Assembly (NCBI GenBank): GCA_021817355.1
Contig: JAKAVI010000091.1
Span: 1 to 27,690 of the forward strand
Origin: Pseudomonadota bacterium
Lineage (GTDB): Bacteria; Pseudomonadota; Alphaproteobacteria; Micropepsales; Micropepsaceae
DNA: 27,690 nucleotides
Direction: 5' to 3'
A model generated the notes under the pieces. That model saw nothing but the letters and a program-made list of their open reading frames with translations, made no database searches and was not told where the DNA came from. Positions 6,638 to 18,141 of this stretch are shown here, one piece after another (position 1 is the stretch's first letter; the number at the start of each line of letters is the position of its first letter). A program made the translations under genes and the position numbers.

Positions 6638-7855
6638 ATGAGGCGCGTCGCCATTACCGGGCTTGGCATTGTCTCTTCCATTGGCAACGATGCCGCCGAG
6701 GTCACCCAGTCATTGCGCGATGCCCGCTCGGGCATTGTCGCCTGCGCAGAATATGCCCGCCTGGGATTTCGTTCCCAGGTCCATGGCAGCATCAAGCTCG
6801 ATGTCGATGCAGTGGTCGATCGCCGCGCCAAACGCTTCATGGGCGATGGCGCGGCCTATGCTTTTCTGGCCATGAACCAGGCCATCAGGGATGCAGGTCT
6901 GGAGCCGGGCGAGGTCAGTCATGAGCGTACCGGTCTGATCGTCGGTTCCGGCGGGCCTTCGACCCGGGCCATCGTCGCTGCCGCGGACGTGACCCGCGAG
7001 CCGGGCAAGGGTCCAAAGCGTGTGGGCCCGTTCGCGGTTCCCAAAGCCATGTCCTCGACCTGTTCGGCCAATCTGTCGACCTGGTTCAAGACCAAAGGCG
7101 TCAATTACTCGATCAGCTCAGCCTGCTCGACCTCGGCCAATTGTATCGGCAACGCCGCCGAACTGATTCAGTGGGGCAAGCAGGACATCATGTTTGCAGG
7201 TGGTGGCGAAGAGCTCGACTGGACCTTGTCCGTTCTGTTCGACGCCATGGGGGCGATGTCGTCCAAACGCAATGCCACCCCCCAAAGCGCGAGCCGGGCC
7301 TATGACGTCGATCGCGATGGTTTCGTGATTTCGGGCGGCGGCGGCATCGTGGTGCTTGAGGAACTCGAGCACGCCCGGGCGCGCGGCGCCAAGATCTATG
7401 CCGAGCTCGTCGGCTATGGTGCAAGCGCCGACGGCGCCGACATGGTTGCTCCCTCCGGCGAAGGGGCGGTGCGCTGCATGAAGATGGCGCTCGCCCAGGC
7501 CGGGTCGAGGATCGATTACATCAATCCGCATGCGACCTCGACACCGGTTGGTGACGTGCCGGAAATTCAGGCGATCCGCGAGGTGTTCGGCAAGATGATG
7601 CCTCCCATCAGTGCAACCAAGTCGCTCACCGGTCACAGCCAGGGTGCGGCTGGGGCGCATGAAGCCATTTACACGCTGCTTATGATGCAGCACGGGTTCA
7701 TCTGTCAGAGCGCCAATATCGACGAACTTGACCCGGCGGTCGGTGATGCCAACATCGTCCGCCAGCGCATCGACGGCGTCTCGCTCGAGACGGCAATGTC
7801 CAACAGTTTCGGTTTCGGCGGTACCAACGCCTCGTTGGTTTTCCGGCGCCTCTAA
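6638..7855 (+). CDS. fabB: Beta-ketoacyl-ACP synthase I FabB
   Basis: A 405-residue thiolase-fold condensing enzyme that elongates cis-3-decenoyl-ACP made by FabA. The catalytic triad is complete: Cys163 in SSACSTSA, His298 in [11 protein letters not shown], and His333 in [14 protein letters not shown]. The numbering equals that of E. coli FabB, and the SxCSTSxxC form together with the adjacent fabA marks it as FabB rather than FabF. GGAGG about 11 bases before the ATG supports the start. It lies between fabA and fabI, forming the usual alphaproteobacterial fabA-fabB-fabI set. Confidence 0.96.
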   Translation: MRRVAITGLGIVSSIGNDAAEVTQSLRDARSGIVACAEYARLGFRSQVHGSIKLDVDAVVDRRAKRFMGDGAAYAFLAMNQAIRDAGLEPGEVSHERTGLIVGSGGPSTRAIVAAADVTREPGKGPKRVGPFAVPKAMSSTCSANLSTWFKTKGVNYSISSACSTSANCIGNAAELIQWGKQDIMFAGGGEELDWTLSVLFDAMGAMSSKRNATPQSASRAYDVDRDGFVISGGGGIVVLEELEHARARGAKIYAELVGYGASADGADMVAPSGEGAVRCMKMALAQAGSRIDYINPHATSTPVGDVPEIQAIREVFGKMMPPISATKSLTGHSQGAAGAHEAIYTLLMMQHGFICQSANIDELDPAVGDANIVRQRIDGVSLETAMSNSFGFGGTNASLVFRRL

Positions 7856-7930
7856 CACACAACCTATGTTTCATGGCCGGGTGGGGCGCGGTAACGGCCC
7901 GTTTCGGCGTACCGGCGAAGGGTAATCAGG

Positions 7931-8791
7931 ATGGCCGACGAGCAGGGCATGATGGCAGGGCGGCGTGGCCTTGTGATGGGCGTGGCCAACGATCACTCCA
8001 TCGCCTGGGGAATTGCGCGCATGCTGGCACAGGCCGGCGCAGGGATTGCCTTCACCTATCAGGGCGAGGCGCAGGCCAAACGGCTCAAGCCGCTGGCGGC
8101 CTCGATCGGGTCAACCCTGATCATGCCGGCAGACGTTGAAGACGATGCCCAGCTCGACGCCGTCTTTGCCACCTTGGCCCGGGAATGGGGACAGATCGAT
8201 TTTCTGGTGCACGCCATCGCCTTTTCCGACAAGGAAGAGCTCAAGGGGCACTACGTCGATACCAGCCGCGATAACTTTCGCCGTACGCTCGATATCTCCT
8301 GCTATTCCTTTACTGCTGTAGCCCAGCGTGCAGCACGGCTGATGTCGACACAGGCCGGTCACAAGGGCGGCGCGATGCTGACCTTGTCCTATCTGGGCGC
8401 CCAGCGCGTCATGCCCAACTACAATGTCATGGGCGTTGCCAAAGCCGCGCTTGAAGCTAGCGTGCGCTATTTGGCGGCCGATCTTGGGCGCGACGGAATT
8501 CGGGTCAATGCGATTTCCGCCGGTCCCATGCGCACCCTCGCCGGCAGCGCTGTGGGCGATGCGCGCACCGTGTTCAAATGGACCAAGGCGCAATCACCGC
8601 TCGGAAAATCGGTTGAGCTCGATCATGTCGGCGGCGCCGCACTCTACTTGCTCAGCACGCTGGCTGCGGGCGTCACCGGCGAAATCCATTACGTCGATTC
8701 CGGGTTCAACGTGGTGGGCATGCCCGCGACGAGCGAGCTCAAGGGCTGGCAGCCGACAGCTGACAACCTCACCGGCGAAAGCAACACCTAG
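7931..8791 (+). CDS. fabI: Enoyl-ACP reductase (NADH) FabI
   Basis: A 286-residue short-chain dehydrogenase-type enoyl reductase that performs the last step of each fatty acid elongation cycle. The N-terminal nucleotide site reads VMGVANDHSIAWGIA (15-29), the FabI form of the Rossmann motif. The catalytic tyrosines are Tyr154 and Tyr164, with Lys171 six residues on (Y-x6-K), matching Tyr146, Tyr156 and Lys163 of E. coli. The N-terminus is a few residues longer than in E. coli, and the second or third Met (residues 7-8) could also serve as start. The gap after fabB is 75 bases, so it is probably cotranscribed. Many rhizobia have two fabI copies; whether this is the only one is unknown. Confidence 0.95.
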   Translation: MADEQGMMAGRRGLVMGVANDHSIAWGIARMLAQAGAGIAFTYQGEAQAKRLKPLAASIGSTLIMPADVEDDAQLDAVFATLAREWGQIDFLVHAIAFSDKEELKGHYVDTSRDNFRRTLDISCYSFTAVAQRAARLMSTQAGHKGGAMLTLSYLGAQRVMPNYNVMGVAKAALEASVRYLAADLGRDGIRVNAISAGPMRTLAGSAVGDARTVFKWTKAQSPLGKSVELDHVGGAALYLLSTLAAGVTGEIHYVDSGFNVVGMPATSELKGWQPTADNLTGESNT

Positions 8792-8813
8792 GCTCCTGCC
8801 CCTGTCAGGATGC

Positions 8814-9992
8814 TCAGCGCCGTGCTGACTGCGCAAAACGCTCGAACAGATAATGGGAATCCATCGGCCCCGGCGATGCCTCCGGATGATACTGGACGGA
8901 GAATATGGGGTGGCCCTCGAACCTGAGACCGCAATTGCTGCCGTCGAACAACGAGACATGGGTTTGGATCAGGCCTTTGGGCAGGCTCTGCGAATCCACG
9001 GTGAAGCCGTGGTTCATCGAGACGATCTCGACCTTGCCGGTCTCAAGATCCTTGACCGGATGATTGGCGCCATGATGGCCCTGGGCCATCTTGCGGGTCC
9101 GCGCGCCCAGTGCCAGTGACAGCAATTGGTGACCGAGGCAGATGCCGAACATGGGCATGCCCGCATCGATCAGTCCACGGATGGTTTTCAGCGCATAACT
9201 GCCGGTCGCATCCGGATCTCCTGGTCCATTGGAAAGCAGGACGCCATCCGGGGACTGGCGCATCACATCCGCGTAAGTTGCATCCGCCGGCAGCACGATC
9301 ACCTCTGCACCGTGGCCGGCCAGAAGCCGCAGGATATTGCGTTTGACGCCATAGTCGATGACCACGGCCCGCCAGCTTGGCGCATTCTGCCGGCCATAGC
9401 CGTCGCCATGGACCCAGGGGGTCTCGTCCCAGCGATACATTTGCCGGCAGCTCACGTCCTTGGCCAGATCAAGCCCGACCAGGCCCGGAAAGCCCTGCGC
9501 CATCTTGACGAGGGCGGGCAGGTTGAAACACCCGTCAGGGGCATGGGCGACCACCCCGTGCGGCATGCCGGACTTGCGAATGCGATTGGTCAGGGCCCGT
9601 GTATCCAGGCCGGAAATACCCGGTACCTGGTGCTGTTTGAGCCACTGATCGAGCGTCGCAAGAGAACGCCAGTTGGAGGGGATTTCGGCATCGGCCCGCA
9701 CCACCATGGCGCGGACCACCGGTGTTGTGGTCTCCACGTCCTCGCTATTGGTGCCGACAATGCCGATATGAGGGAAAGTGAAGGCGATGATCTGGCCCGC
9801 ATAAGAGGGGTCAGAGAGGATTTCCTGATACCCCGACATCGCGGTGTTGAAGCAGACTTCACCCACCGCCTCTGTAGGCGCACCAAAGCCCTGGCCCTCA
9901 AAAACAGTTCCATCGGCTAGCACGAGCACGGCGGTGGCGCGCGAAGCGGTGCCCGCTGTCTGAGCAGCGGGAACAGGCGTGATATCGGCCAT
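8814..9992 (-). CDS. carA: Carbamoyl-phosphate synthase small (glutaminase) subunit
   Basis: A 392-residue class I glutamine amidotransferase subunit. It hydrolyses glutamine and passes ammonia to CarB for carbamoyl phosphate, which feeds arginine and pyrimidine synthesis. The N-terminal small-subunit domain begins near residue 20 (AVLVLADGTVFEGQGFG). The glutaminase triad is visible: Cys285 in FGICLGHQLL, then His369 and Glu371 in YHPEASPGP. I chose the ATG at 9992, with AAGGA ten bases upstream; extension to a TTG at 10049 adds 19 residues unlike the family. carB is not in the window. The gene is divergent from yqeY, an order common in alphaproteobacteria, and converges on fabI with 22 bases between stops. 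Confidence 0.96.
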   Translation of the reverse strand: MADITPVPAAQTAGTASRATAVLVLADGTVFEGQGFGAPTEAVGEVCFNTAMSGYQEILSDPSYAGQIIAFTFPHIGIVGTNSEDVETTTPVVRAMVVRADAEIPSNWRSLATLDQWLKQHQVPGISGLDTRALTNRIRKSGMPHGVVAHAPDGCFNLPALVKMAQGFPGLVGLDLAKDVSCRQMYRWDETPWVHGDGYGRQNAPSWRAVVIDYGVKRNILRLLAGHGAEVIVLPADATYADVMRQSPDGVLLSNGPGDPDATGSYALKTIRGLIDAGMPMFGICLGHQLLSLALGARTRKMAQGHHGANHPVKDLETGKVEIVSMNHGFTVDSQSLPKGLIQTHVSLFDGSNCGLRFEGHPIFSVQYHPEASPGPMDSHYLFERFAQSARR

Positions 9993-10078
9993 GGCGGGGA
10001 TGTCCTTCGCGATTTGCCGGAAAATAGGAATGAGCCGGTTTGGGGTCAAGCATGTAGACGGCAGTTCATGCCGCCGCG

Positions 10079-10108
10079 TTGCCTTGCCGCGCGGCAGACC
10101 GCTAAAAT
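10079..10108 (+). promoter_or_regulatory. Candidate sigma-70 promoter for yqeY
   Basis: TTGCCT (10079-10084) and TAAAAT (10103-10108) are 18 bases apart, with the -10 about 30 bases before the yqeY start. The -10 matches five of six consensus positions. It sits in the carA-yqeY divergent region. Found by eye only. Confidence 0.4.
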
Positions 10109-10138
10109 CGGCGCCGGATACGCATCAAGGAGCAGACC

Positions 10139-10603
10139 ATGGGCTTACGAGACAGCCTCAATGCCGCACTCAAGGAGGCGATGAAAGCCAAGGACGCGCG
10201 CCGCGTGGGAACTCTGCGCATGGTGCTCGCAGGGATCAAGGATCGCGACATCGCGGCGCGCAGCGAAGCCAGCCGCGAGCTTGTCAGCGATGAGGAACTC
10301 CTCAATGTCCTCGCCAAAATGATCAAGCAGCGTGAGGAATCGGCGGCGACCTATGCGGCCGGCGGCCGGCCCGAACTCGCAGAGCAGGAGCGCGCGGAAA
10401 TAAGCATCATCCGCGAGTTTCTGCCCCGCCAGATGGGGGAGGACGAGGTCATGGCTGCGATCGAGGCCGCGATTGCGGCGACGGGAGCGGGGTCGATGAA
10501 GGAGATGGGCACGGTCATGACCTATCTGAAGGAACACTATGCCGGCACTATGGATTTTGCCAAGGCATCGGCCAGCGTCAAAACCCGCCTCAGTGCCAAA
10601 TAA
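10139..10603 (+). CDS. yqeY: GatB/YqeY domain-containing protein
   Basis: A 154-residue helical protein of the YqeY family, related to the tail of the tRNA amidotransferase subunit GatB. Recognisable parts are the N-terminal MGLRDSLNAALKEAMKAKD and the middle EISIIREFLPRQMGEDE with the C-terminal MGTVMTYLKEHYAG segment. Family members are thought to bind tRNA or assist amidotransferases, but no firm role is known. AAGGAG seven to eight bases before the ATG fixes the start. It is upstream of dnaG and rpoD and divergent from carA, the standard alphaproteobacterial order, although here an acetyltransferase gene is inserted before dnaG. Confidence 0.93.
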   Translation: MGLRDSLNAALKEAMKAKDARRVGTLRMVLAGIKDRDIAARSEASRELVSDEELLNVLAKMIKQREESAATYAAGGRPELAEQERAEISIIREFLPRQMGEDEVMAAIEAAIAATGAGSMKEMGTVMTYLKEHYAGTMDFAKASASVKTRLSAK

Positions 10604-10604
10604 C

Positions 10605-11144
10605 GTGGCACATTATGTGATCCGTCCGGCGCATTTGCCTCAGGATGCCCCCGCCATTGCGGCCATTGATACGAGTTTTTCCAGCGACCAGTACTGGCGG
10701 GTGGAGCATGTGGACGAAAGCTTTCGGCTCGAACTGGTGGACCGGCCGCAGTTTGTGCGGGCGTTCGCTGTCTATGACCTGCACCAAGACGTCCGTGACT
10801 GGGAGGACGGCTTTGTGGCCGAGCAGGGAGGACGGATCTGTGCCTTTGCCGCCGGAGGCTATCAATTCTGGAACCGGCGCTATGTGCTCTGGCACCTCTA
10901 TGTCGCGCCCGAATGCCGGCGCAGCGGGATGGGCACGGCCTTGTTGCGGCGGATCCTGGCGCAGGCGCAGGGCAAATCTGCCGTCTCGCTCTGGCTTGAA
11001 ACGTCCAACCTGAACGCCCCCGCCATCGCGTGGTATCGCGCTCACGGTTTTGCTTTTGCCGGCCTTGATCTGGCACTCTATGACGGAAGCGGCCGGGGCG
11101 ATGAGATTGGCGTCTATCTGATGCGCCCGTCAGGGCCGGGGTAG
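10605..11144 (+). CDS. GNAT-family N-acetyltransferase, streptothricin-acetyltransferase-like
   Basis: A 179-residue acetyl-CoA-dependent acyltransferase. Motif A is visible as LYVAPECRRSGMGTALL (98-114), with the pyrophosphate-binding RRSGMG, followed by LWLETSNLNAPAIAWYRAHGF (129-149), the motif B region. The C-terminal part (AGLDLALYD) resembles streptothricin acetyltransferases (Sat), but similarity seen by eye does not prove a resistance role; the substrate is unknown. The start is uncertain: GTG at 10605 lies just after the yqeY stop and GTG at 10593 overlaps it; neither has a strong ribosome site, so translation probably depends on coupling to yqeY. It separates yqeY from dnaG. Confidence 0.85.
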   Translation: MAHYVIRPAHLPQDAPAIAAIDTSFSSDQYWRVEHVDESFRLELVDRPQFVRAFAVYDLHQDVRDWEDGFVAEQGGRICAFAAGGYQFWNRRYVLWHLYVAPECRRSGMGTALLRRILAQAQGKSAVSLWLETSNLNAPAIAWYRAHGFAFAGLDLALYDGSGRGDEIGVYLMRPSGPG

Positions 11145-11267
11145 GGGGCAAAAATCGGCTGCCGACAAGGTGGCTCAAGCTGGCTTATGCACGCCGACGA
11201 CAGCCATGCACAGCTGAATCCAGATTCGCCCTGAGACGGAGGGGCGCAAAACCCCTAGAGTGCTGCC

Positions 11268-13142
11268 ATGCGCTACGGTCAGGGTCTGCTCGAAGAAATC
11301 CTGCGGCGGACGGATCTCGTCCAGCTGGTGAGCCGGCGCGTCAAGCTGGTGCGTAAGGGCAAGGTGATGTGGGGCTGCTGCCCCTTTCACGCCGAAAAAT
11401 CTCCCTCCTTCAAGGTCGACAACGAGCGGCGCAGCTACAAATGTTTTGGCTGTGGGGCAGGTGGGGATGGCTTTCGCTGGCTGATGGAGAGCGAGGGGCT
11501 GAGCTTTCCCGAAGCGGTATCCCGGCTGGCAGAGATGGCCGGCATCGAGCTGCCCAAATGGTCAGTCGAGGACGAGGTCCGCGAAGAAAAGAAGAAATCC
11601 CTTTATGACGTGGTCGAAGCCGCCGCCAGCTATTTCGAGGGCGCGCTCCAAGCCCCGCATGGCAAGGTGGCGCTCGCCTATCTCGAACAGCGCGGTGTGG
11701 ACCTCCAGACGGCTGCGCGCTTCCGGCTGGGCTATGCTCCGCAGGACCGCGCTGGCCTCATTTCGCATCTGCGCGAGCTCGGAATTGCGCTTGATGATCA
11801 GGTCGCAGCCGGGCTTGCCCGTCCGGCCGAGGCTGATCGGCCCGCACGCGATTTCTTCTTTCACCGGCTCATGTTCCCGATCACGGATAGTCGCGGACGG
11901 GTGATCGGCTTTGGCGCCCGGGCCCTCGATCCGGCTACAAAGCCCAAATATCTCAACACCGCCGACACGGTGCTGTTTTCGAAAGGGCAGCATCTTTACA
12001 ATCTGGCGGCGGCCCGCCCCGCAGCGCTCAAGAGCGGCACCATCATCCTCGCAGAAGGCTATATGGATGTGATCGCGCTGGAGCGGGCCGGTTTTACTCA
12101 TGCCGTAGCGCCTCTTGGAACTGCGTTGACCGAGGAACAGCTGGCACTGCTCTGGCGCGCGGCCGCTGAGCCCATCCTCGCCTTTGATGGCGACGAGGCG
12201 GGGCGGCGTGCCGCCAGCCGTGCCGCTCATCTGGCCCTGCCGCACCTGAAGCCGGGCCTGTCCTTGCGCTTTGCCTTCCTGCCGCCGGGCGAGGATCCGG
12301 ATAGCCTGATTGCTACCTCCGGGCCTTCTGCGATGCGCCAGCGTCTTGATGAGGCCAGCCCCCTGATCGAGGTCCTGTGGCGCGAGCTGACCCTCGACAG
12401 GGACTTCGCGACGCCGGAGCGCCGTGCTGGGCTCGAGAAAAGCCTTATGGACCTGGTCGCCCGGATGGGGGACCGCAGCATCGCCGACTATTATCGCCGG
12501 GCTTTTCGCCAGAAGCTTGCGGAAGCCTTTTCGTCTGCGCCGGCCCGGCCGGCCCGTAGCTATGCGCCAGCCCGGCCAGCCTGGCGCGGATCACAGTTAC
12601 CTGCCTACAAGCGAGAGACGGTCTCGGCCGCGGTCAAGAACAGCGCCATGGCCCATGCCGGTGCCGCCCGTCTCGTCAAGGAGAGCGAGGTCATGGCGCT
12701 GCTCGTTGAGGCTCCCACCCTGGTTGGGGTCCACGCCGAACTCGTGGCGGCATTGCCGCTGGCAGAGGCGCAGCTTGACAGATTGCGTCGTGAGCTTCTA
12801 AACCTCGCCGCCTCCGGGGTCAGGCTTGAAAATCCGGGGCTGCAACACCATTTGGAACGCTCGGGTTTGGCCGAACTTGTGCAGCGTCTGGCTGCGCGTC
12901 GGTTGATCGGAGCTGGTGCGGCGGAACAGGTGCCGGACGGCGTGTCGGCGCGGCAAGGGGGAACCGCCGATGTCGAGGAGATCGAGAAGCGCTGGCTGGC
13001 CGCGGTTGCCCAACTTCGCCTCCTGGCCGATCTGGGAGCGGAGCGAGCCAGGGCGCTGGATCGTTTCAACCGTGAGCCAAGCGAAGAGAATTGGCGTGAT
13101 CTGCAGCGTCTGGTACAGGCGGCCCAGCGACAGGACCCATGA
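11268..13142 (+). CDS. dnaG: DNA primase DnaG
   Basis: A 624-residue primase that makes RNA primers for replication. The N-terminal CHC2 zinc ribbon has Cys38, His41, Cys59 and Cys62. The catalytic core carries the TOPRIM motif with Glu263 (LAEGYMDV) and Asp307/Asp309 (FDGDEAG). The C-terminal part from about residue 440 is the variable helicase-binding region. Length is normal for the family. The ATG begins a family-typical N-terminus (LLEEILRRTDLVQLVSRRVKL). It is followed by rpoD after 124 bases, the conserved macromolecular-synthesis arrangement in alphaproteobacteria, which usually carries rpsU elsewhere. Confidence 0.97.
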   Translation: MRYGQGLLEEILRRTDLVQLVSRRVKLVRKGKVMWGCCPFHAEKSPSFKVDNERRSYKCFGCGAGGDGFRWLMESEGLSFPEAVSRLAEMAGIELPKWSVEDEVREEKKKSLYDVVEAAASYFEGALQAPHGKVALAYLEQRGVDLQTAARFRLGYAPQDRAGLISHLRELGIALDDQVAAGLARPAEADRPARDFFFHRLMFPITDSRGRVIGFGARALDPATKPKYLNTADTVLFSKGQHLYNLAAARPAALKSGTIILAEGYMDVIALERAGFTHAVAPLGTALTEEQLALLWRAAAEPILAFDGDEAGRRAASRAAHLALPHLKPGLSLRFAFLPPGEDPDSLIATSGPSAMRQRLDEASPLIEVLWRELTLDRDFATPERRAGLEKSLMDLVARMGDRSIADYYRRAFRQKLAEAFSSAPARPARSYAPARPAWRGSQLPAYKRETVSAAVKNSAMAHAGAARLVKESEVMALLVEAPTLVGVHAELVAALPLAEAQLDRLRRELLNLAASGVRLENPGLQHHLERSGLAELVQRLAARRLIGAGAAEQVPDGVSARQGGTADVEEIEKRWLAAVAQLRLLADLGAERARALDRFNREPSEENWRDLQRLVQAAQRQDP

Positions 13143-13266
13143 AGCGGTTGCGGGCTTGCATCGGGGGATCAACAGGGGATTGATAGTGCCGATCCTCTAC
13201 CCCACATCGGGCAAGCTGACCCGGACCGGTCCGGTTGTATGGCGATGCGAGTAACGGAATAGCGCG

Positions 13267-15954
<2,688 letters not shown>

Positions 15955-16013
15955 CTTCATCGTCGGCAGACAACCGGCTGCGCACTGTCCTGCCACGCCG
16001 TCGAGGCCCTCTC

Positions 16014-16631
16014 TCAGCGCGCGGCAAAATTGAAGCTGATCGAGATGCGGGACGATGTGCCGGTGTTGGCCGGCACATCATGGCGCAGAAAGCTTTCCCA
16101 GAGCAGGAGCGTGCCGGTCCTGGGTGCGATGGTGACAAAGCTTTTGCGCGAACGCGGTGCATGTCTCTTACGCGGTGGTGCGGCCATGAACATGGCAAGG
16201 CGCGGATCCTCGAAGCGGATAGCCCCGGCCCCAGGTGGCACGGACACATAATACGTGCCGGAGATGAAGGCATGGGGGTGCAGGTGGGCGCTATGCTGGC
16301 CGCCGGGTTTCAGGACATTGATCCATAGCGAATCGAGGTTCAGCCGCCGCCCATCCAGATCATAGGCCAGCGCGCGACAGAAGGCTTGTGCGTGGCGCTG
16401 GAGCCTGTGGGCCAGATCGGCAAATTCTGGGGAGCGCCGAGGCAGATCATCGAGCGAGGCATAAGAGGTATAGCCCTTGTAGCCATGTTCCTTGCACCAG
16501 CGCTGGCCGACGACATCTTCGCGTGCGATCGCCAGGCAGGCATGTTCGAGCGCCACATTCAGCGCTCTGGCACCAAGCTGGGCGCGGTAGAGCGGACTGG
16601 CAAACAACGGTTCGAGGTGAACGCGGGGCAT
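16014..16631 (-). CDS. Putative 2OG-Fe(II) oxygenase (TIGR02466 / 2OG-FeII_Oxy_5 type)
   Basis: A 205-residue protein with the jelly-roll signature of a small family of putative 2-oxoglutarate/Fe(II) oxygenases. The phrase SLWINVLKPGGQHSAHLHPH (101-120) is followed by SGTYYV and IRFEDPR, and near the end by WESFLRHDVPANTG with RISISFNF (179-202). Likely iron ligands are among His116/His118 and His184, with Arg195 in place to bind 2-oxoglutarate. No member has a well-known substrate. The ATG at 16631 is the best start for the family N-terminus (PLFASPLY); a longer reading to 16769 overlaps the divergent gene. A strong hairpin lies directly upstream of the start. It converges on rpoD with 59 bases between stops. 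Confidence 0.82.
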   Translation of the reverse strand: MPRVHLEPLFASPLYRAQLGARALNVALEHACLAIAREDVVGQRWCKEHGYKGYTSYASLDDLPRRSPEFADLAHRLQRHAQAFCRALAYDLDGRRLNLDSLWINVLKPGGQHSAHLHPHAFISGTYYVSVPPGAGAIRFEDPRLAMFMAAPPRKRHAPRSRKSFVTIAPRTGTLLLWESFLRHDVPANTGTSSRISISFNFAAR

Positions 16632-16644
16632 GCGGCAACCTAGC

Positions 16645-16665
16645 TGCGCCGGCCCCGCCGGCGCA
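16645..16665 (-). promoter_or_regulatory. GC hairpin in the 5' leader of the oxygenase gene
   Basis: Perfect 9-base arms TGCGCCGGC (16645-16653) and 16657-16665 enclose a 3-base loop. The hairpin ends 13 bases before the oxygenase ATG (16631), so it would sit right beside the ribosome-binding region if the mRNA covers it. Function not known. Confidence 0.45.
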
Positions 16666-16752
16666 ATCGCCCCCCTGCAAGGCTGCAGCTGCATGGAACC
16701 CCAGGATCGGCTAGGCTTGTGGCGGGAAGACCCCAGGTTCAGGAGCCCGGCG

Positions 16753-17388
16753 ATGAAACCCGCCCGCACCTACTCGGCCCTCGAGCATCGCGCCGATGCC
16801 GTCATGCATATCCTGGGTGTGCTTTTTGCAATCAATGCCAGTGTCTGGCTGCTCGCCAATGTCACCGGTGTTTCCGTGGTGCTCTCGGTCACGGTCTATT
16901 GTTTTGGGCTTTTGGCGATGACCATCTGCTCGGCGGCCTACAATATGATGCCGCATCACCGAAGGTCCAAGCGGGTACTGCGAAGGCTCGATCATGCGGC
17001 GATCTTCGTGATGATCGCAGCCACCTATACGCCCTTTGCCGTCAATCGTCTGGGGCCGCTTGCGGGCGATACCATCCTCAGCGCAATCTGGCTTATGGCC
17101 ATGGCAGGGGTGGGGATGAAGCTCCTTGAGCCGCGGCGCTTGGAGCGGATCAGTGTCGGGCTCTATCTTGCCATGGGCTGGATGATCCTCACTGTGCTGC
17201 GTCCGCTTTCTGACCATCTGGCGCGGCTGGATTTCTGGCTTCTGATCGGTGGTGGCATGGTCTATTCGCTTGGCGTCGTTTTCTATCTGGCCGAACGGCT
17301 GCCCTATCACAAGGCGATCTGGCACGGCTTTGTTCTTGCCGCCGCCGCGCTGCAGTTTTCTGCAATTGCCGCCGAATTCGTGCGCTAG
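16753..17388 (+). CDS. Hemolysin III / PAQR-family (TrhA-like) membrane protein
   Basis: A 211-residue integral membrane protein with about seven hydrophobic segments. It has the family landmarks YSALEHRADAVMHILG near the N-terminus (7-22), the central LDHAAIFVMIAATYTPF, and the C-terminal YHKAIWHGF, whose histidines fit the metal-binding site known in PAQR proteins. Bacterial members, once called hemolysin III, are now linked to membrane homeostasis (TrhA/YqfA); a lytic role is doubtful. AGGAG (16741-16745) seven bases before the ATG supports the start at 16753. The stop overlaps that of the convergent MAPEG gene. It lies in the inner membrane. Confidence 0.92.
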   Translation: MKPARTYSALEHRADAVMHILGVLFAINASVWLLANVTGVSVVLSVTVYCFGLLAMTICSAAYNMMPHHRRSKRVLRRLDHAAIFVMIAATYTPFAVNRLGPLAGDTILSAIWLMAMAGVGMKLLEPRRLERISVGLYLAMGWMILTVLRPLSDHLARLDFWLLIGGGMVYSLGVVFYLAERLPYHKAIWHGFVLAAAALQFSAIAAEFVR

Positions 17389-17807
17389 CCAGCGCCGAAG
17401 AGCGCGGCGAGCAGCCCGATGATACCCAAAAGCGAGGCCATCCAGACCAGCGTGCGCAGGCCCGGGATTCCCAGCGCGTAAAGTGGCAGATAGAGGATGC
17501 GAGCCGCCACATAGAGTTCGCAGCTGCCGACAGTGAGTGCCGAGTGCCGCCCGCTCAGCGCCAGCGCAAGCACCAGGGTGGCGAAGAAGATGAAGGTTTC
17601 CTTGAAGTTCTCCTGCGCGCGCAGCAGGCGACCGGCAAGCTTGCCGGTCAGGGGGGCACTGGTATCGCGCGGCCCGATGTTCCAGGCGATGCCGCGCTCC
17701 GCAGTGACAAAATGCGCTGCGAGCAAAATATGGACCAGGCCAAGGACGATGGCCACGCCGAGCATCGACAGCTCGCTCGACAGGCCGCCAAAGCTGATTG
17801 CGGTCAT
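17385..17807 (-). CDS. MAPEG-family membrane protein
   Basis: A 140-residue protein with four predicted membrane helices (about residues 13-33, 66-86, 93-112 and 118-138). The family signature is in the loop before helix 2: RLLRAQENFKETFIFF (60-75), the glutathione-binding region of MAPEG proteins (membrane-associated proteins in eicosanoid and glutathione metabolism). Bacterial members of this group have mostly unknown substrates; some act as glutathione S-transferases. Its stop codon TAG shares the palindrome CTAG (17385-17388) with the stop of the convergent hemolysin III gene. The start follows GGGGGAATG-like sequence about eight bases upstream. Confidence 0.9.
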   Translation of the reverse strand: MTAISFGGLSSELSMLGVAIVLGLVHILLAAHFVTAERGIAWNIGPRDTSAPLTGKLAGRLLRAQENFKETFIFFATLVLALALSGRHSALTVGSCELYVAARILYLPLYALGIPGLRTLVWMASLLGIIGLLAALFGAG

Positions 17808-17931
17808 GGATCATTCCCCCGAGAGACAAGGCCTATCGCAGCGGCTCCGTCCCCTGGCGTCAAGCGGTTTTACAGATTTTGCCGGAGCAGCCGATCGGCT
17901 ATGTTCGCGCCGGTCAGAGGCGGGAGCGTTC

Positions 17932-18141
17932 ATGAAGTGGCAGGTGGCGGTACTGCTTGTGCTTGCGGTACAGGTTTCGGGCTGTTCGGTGGTAGGGGCG
18001 GCTGCCGATGTGACCGGCGCCGCGGTTTCGACCACGGCTGACGTGGTGGGGACCGCCGCCCAGACCGGCGCCGCGGTGGTCACAGGTGCGGCGCAGACCG
18101 TTGCCGGCTCCGGCAGTTCCAGCAGCAGCGCCCACAAATGA
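17932..18141 (+). CDS. Small Ala/Val/Thr-rich lipoprotein
   Basis: A 69-residue predicted lipoprotein. Residues 1-17 form a signal peptide ending in the lipobox VSGC with the lipidated Cys18. The mature part is a low-complexity chain of Ala, Val, Thr and Gly in a rough repeat (DVTGAAVSTTADVVGTAAQTGAAVVTGA, described here in part), and then a Ser-rich tail. Such short proteins are common in alphaproteobacteria and uncharacterised. GGAG (17923-17926) five bases before the ATG supports the start; a much longer reading upstream overlaps the MAPEG gene and is a shadow. No homologue-based function can be given. Ser after the Cys (Cys-Ser) favours transport to the outer membrane. Confidence 0.8.
   Translation: MKWQVAVLLVLAVQVSGCSVVGAAADVTGAAVSTTADVVGTAAQTGAAVVTGAAQTVAGSGSSSSSAHK

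Noticed and set aside
16753..17388. Hemolysin III as a virulence factor
   Set aside because: The name is historical; the protein is a PAQR-type membrane protein found widely in harmless bacteria, and no toxin context exists here.
17533..17931. N-terminal extension of the small lipoprotein, and the frame overlapping the MAPEG gene
   Set aside because: The region is antisense to the MAPEG gene, and extending would bury the signal peptide and lipobox; the ATG at 17932 has a good ribosome site.
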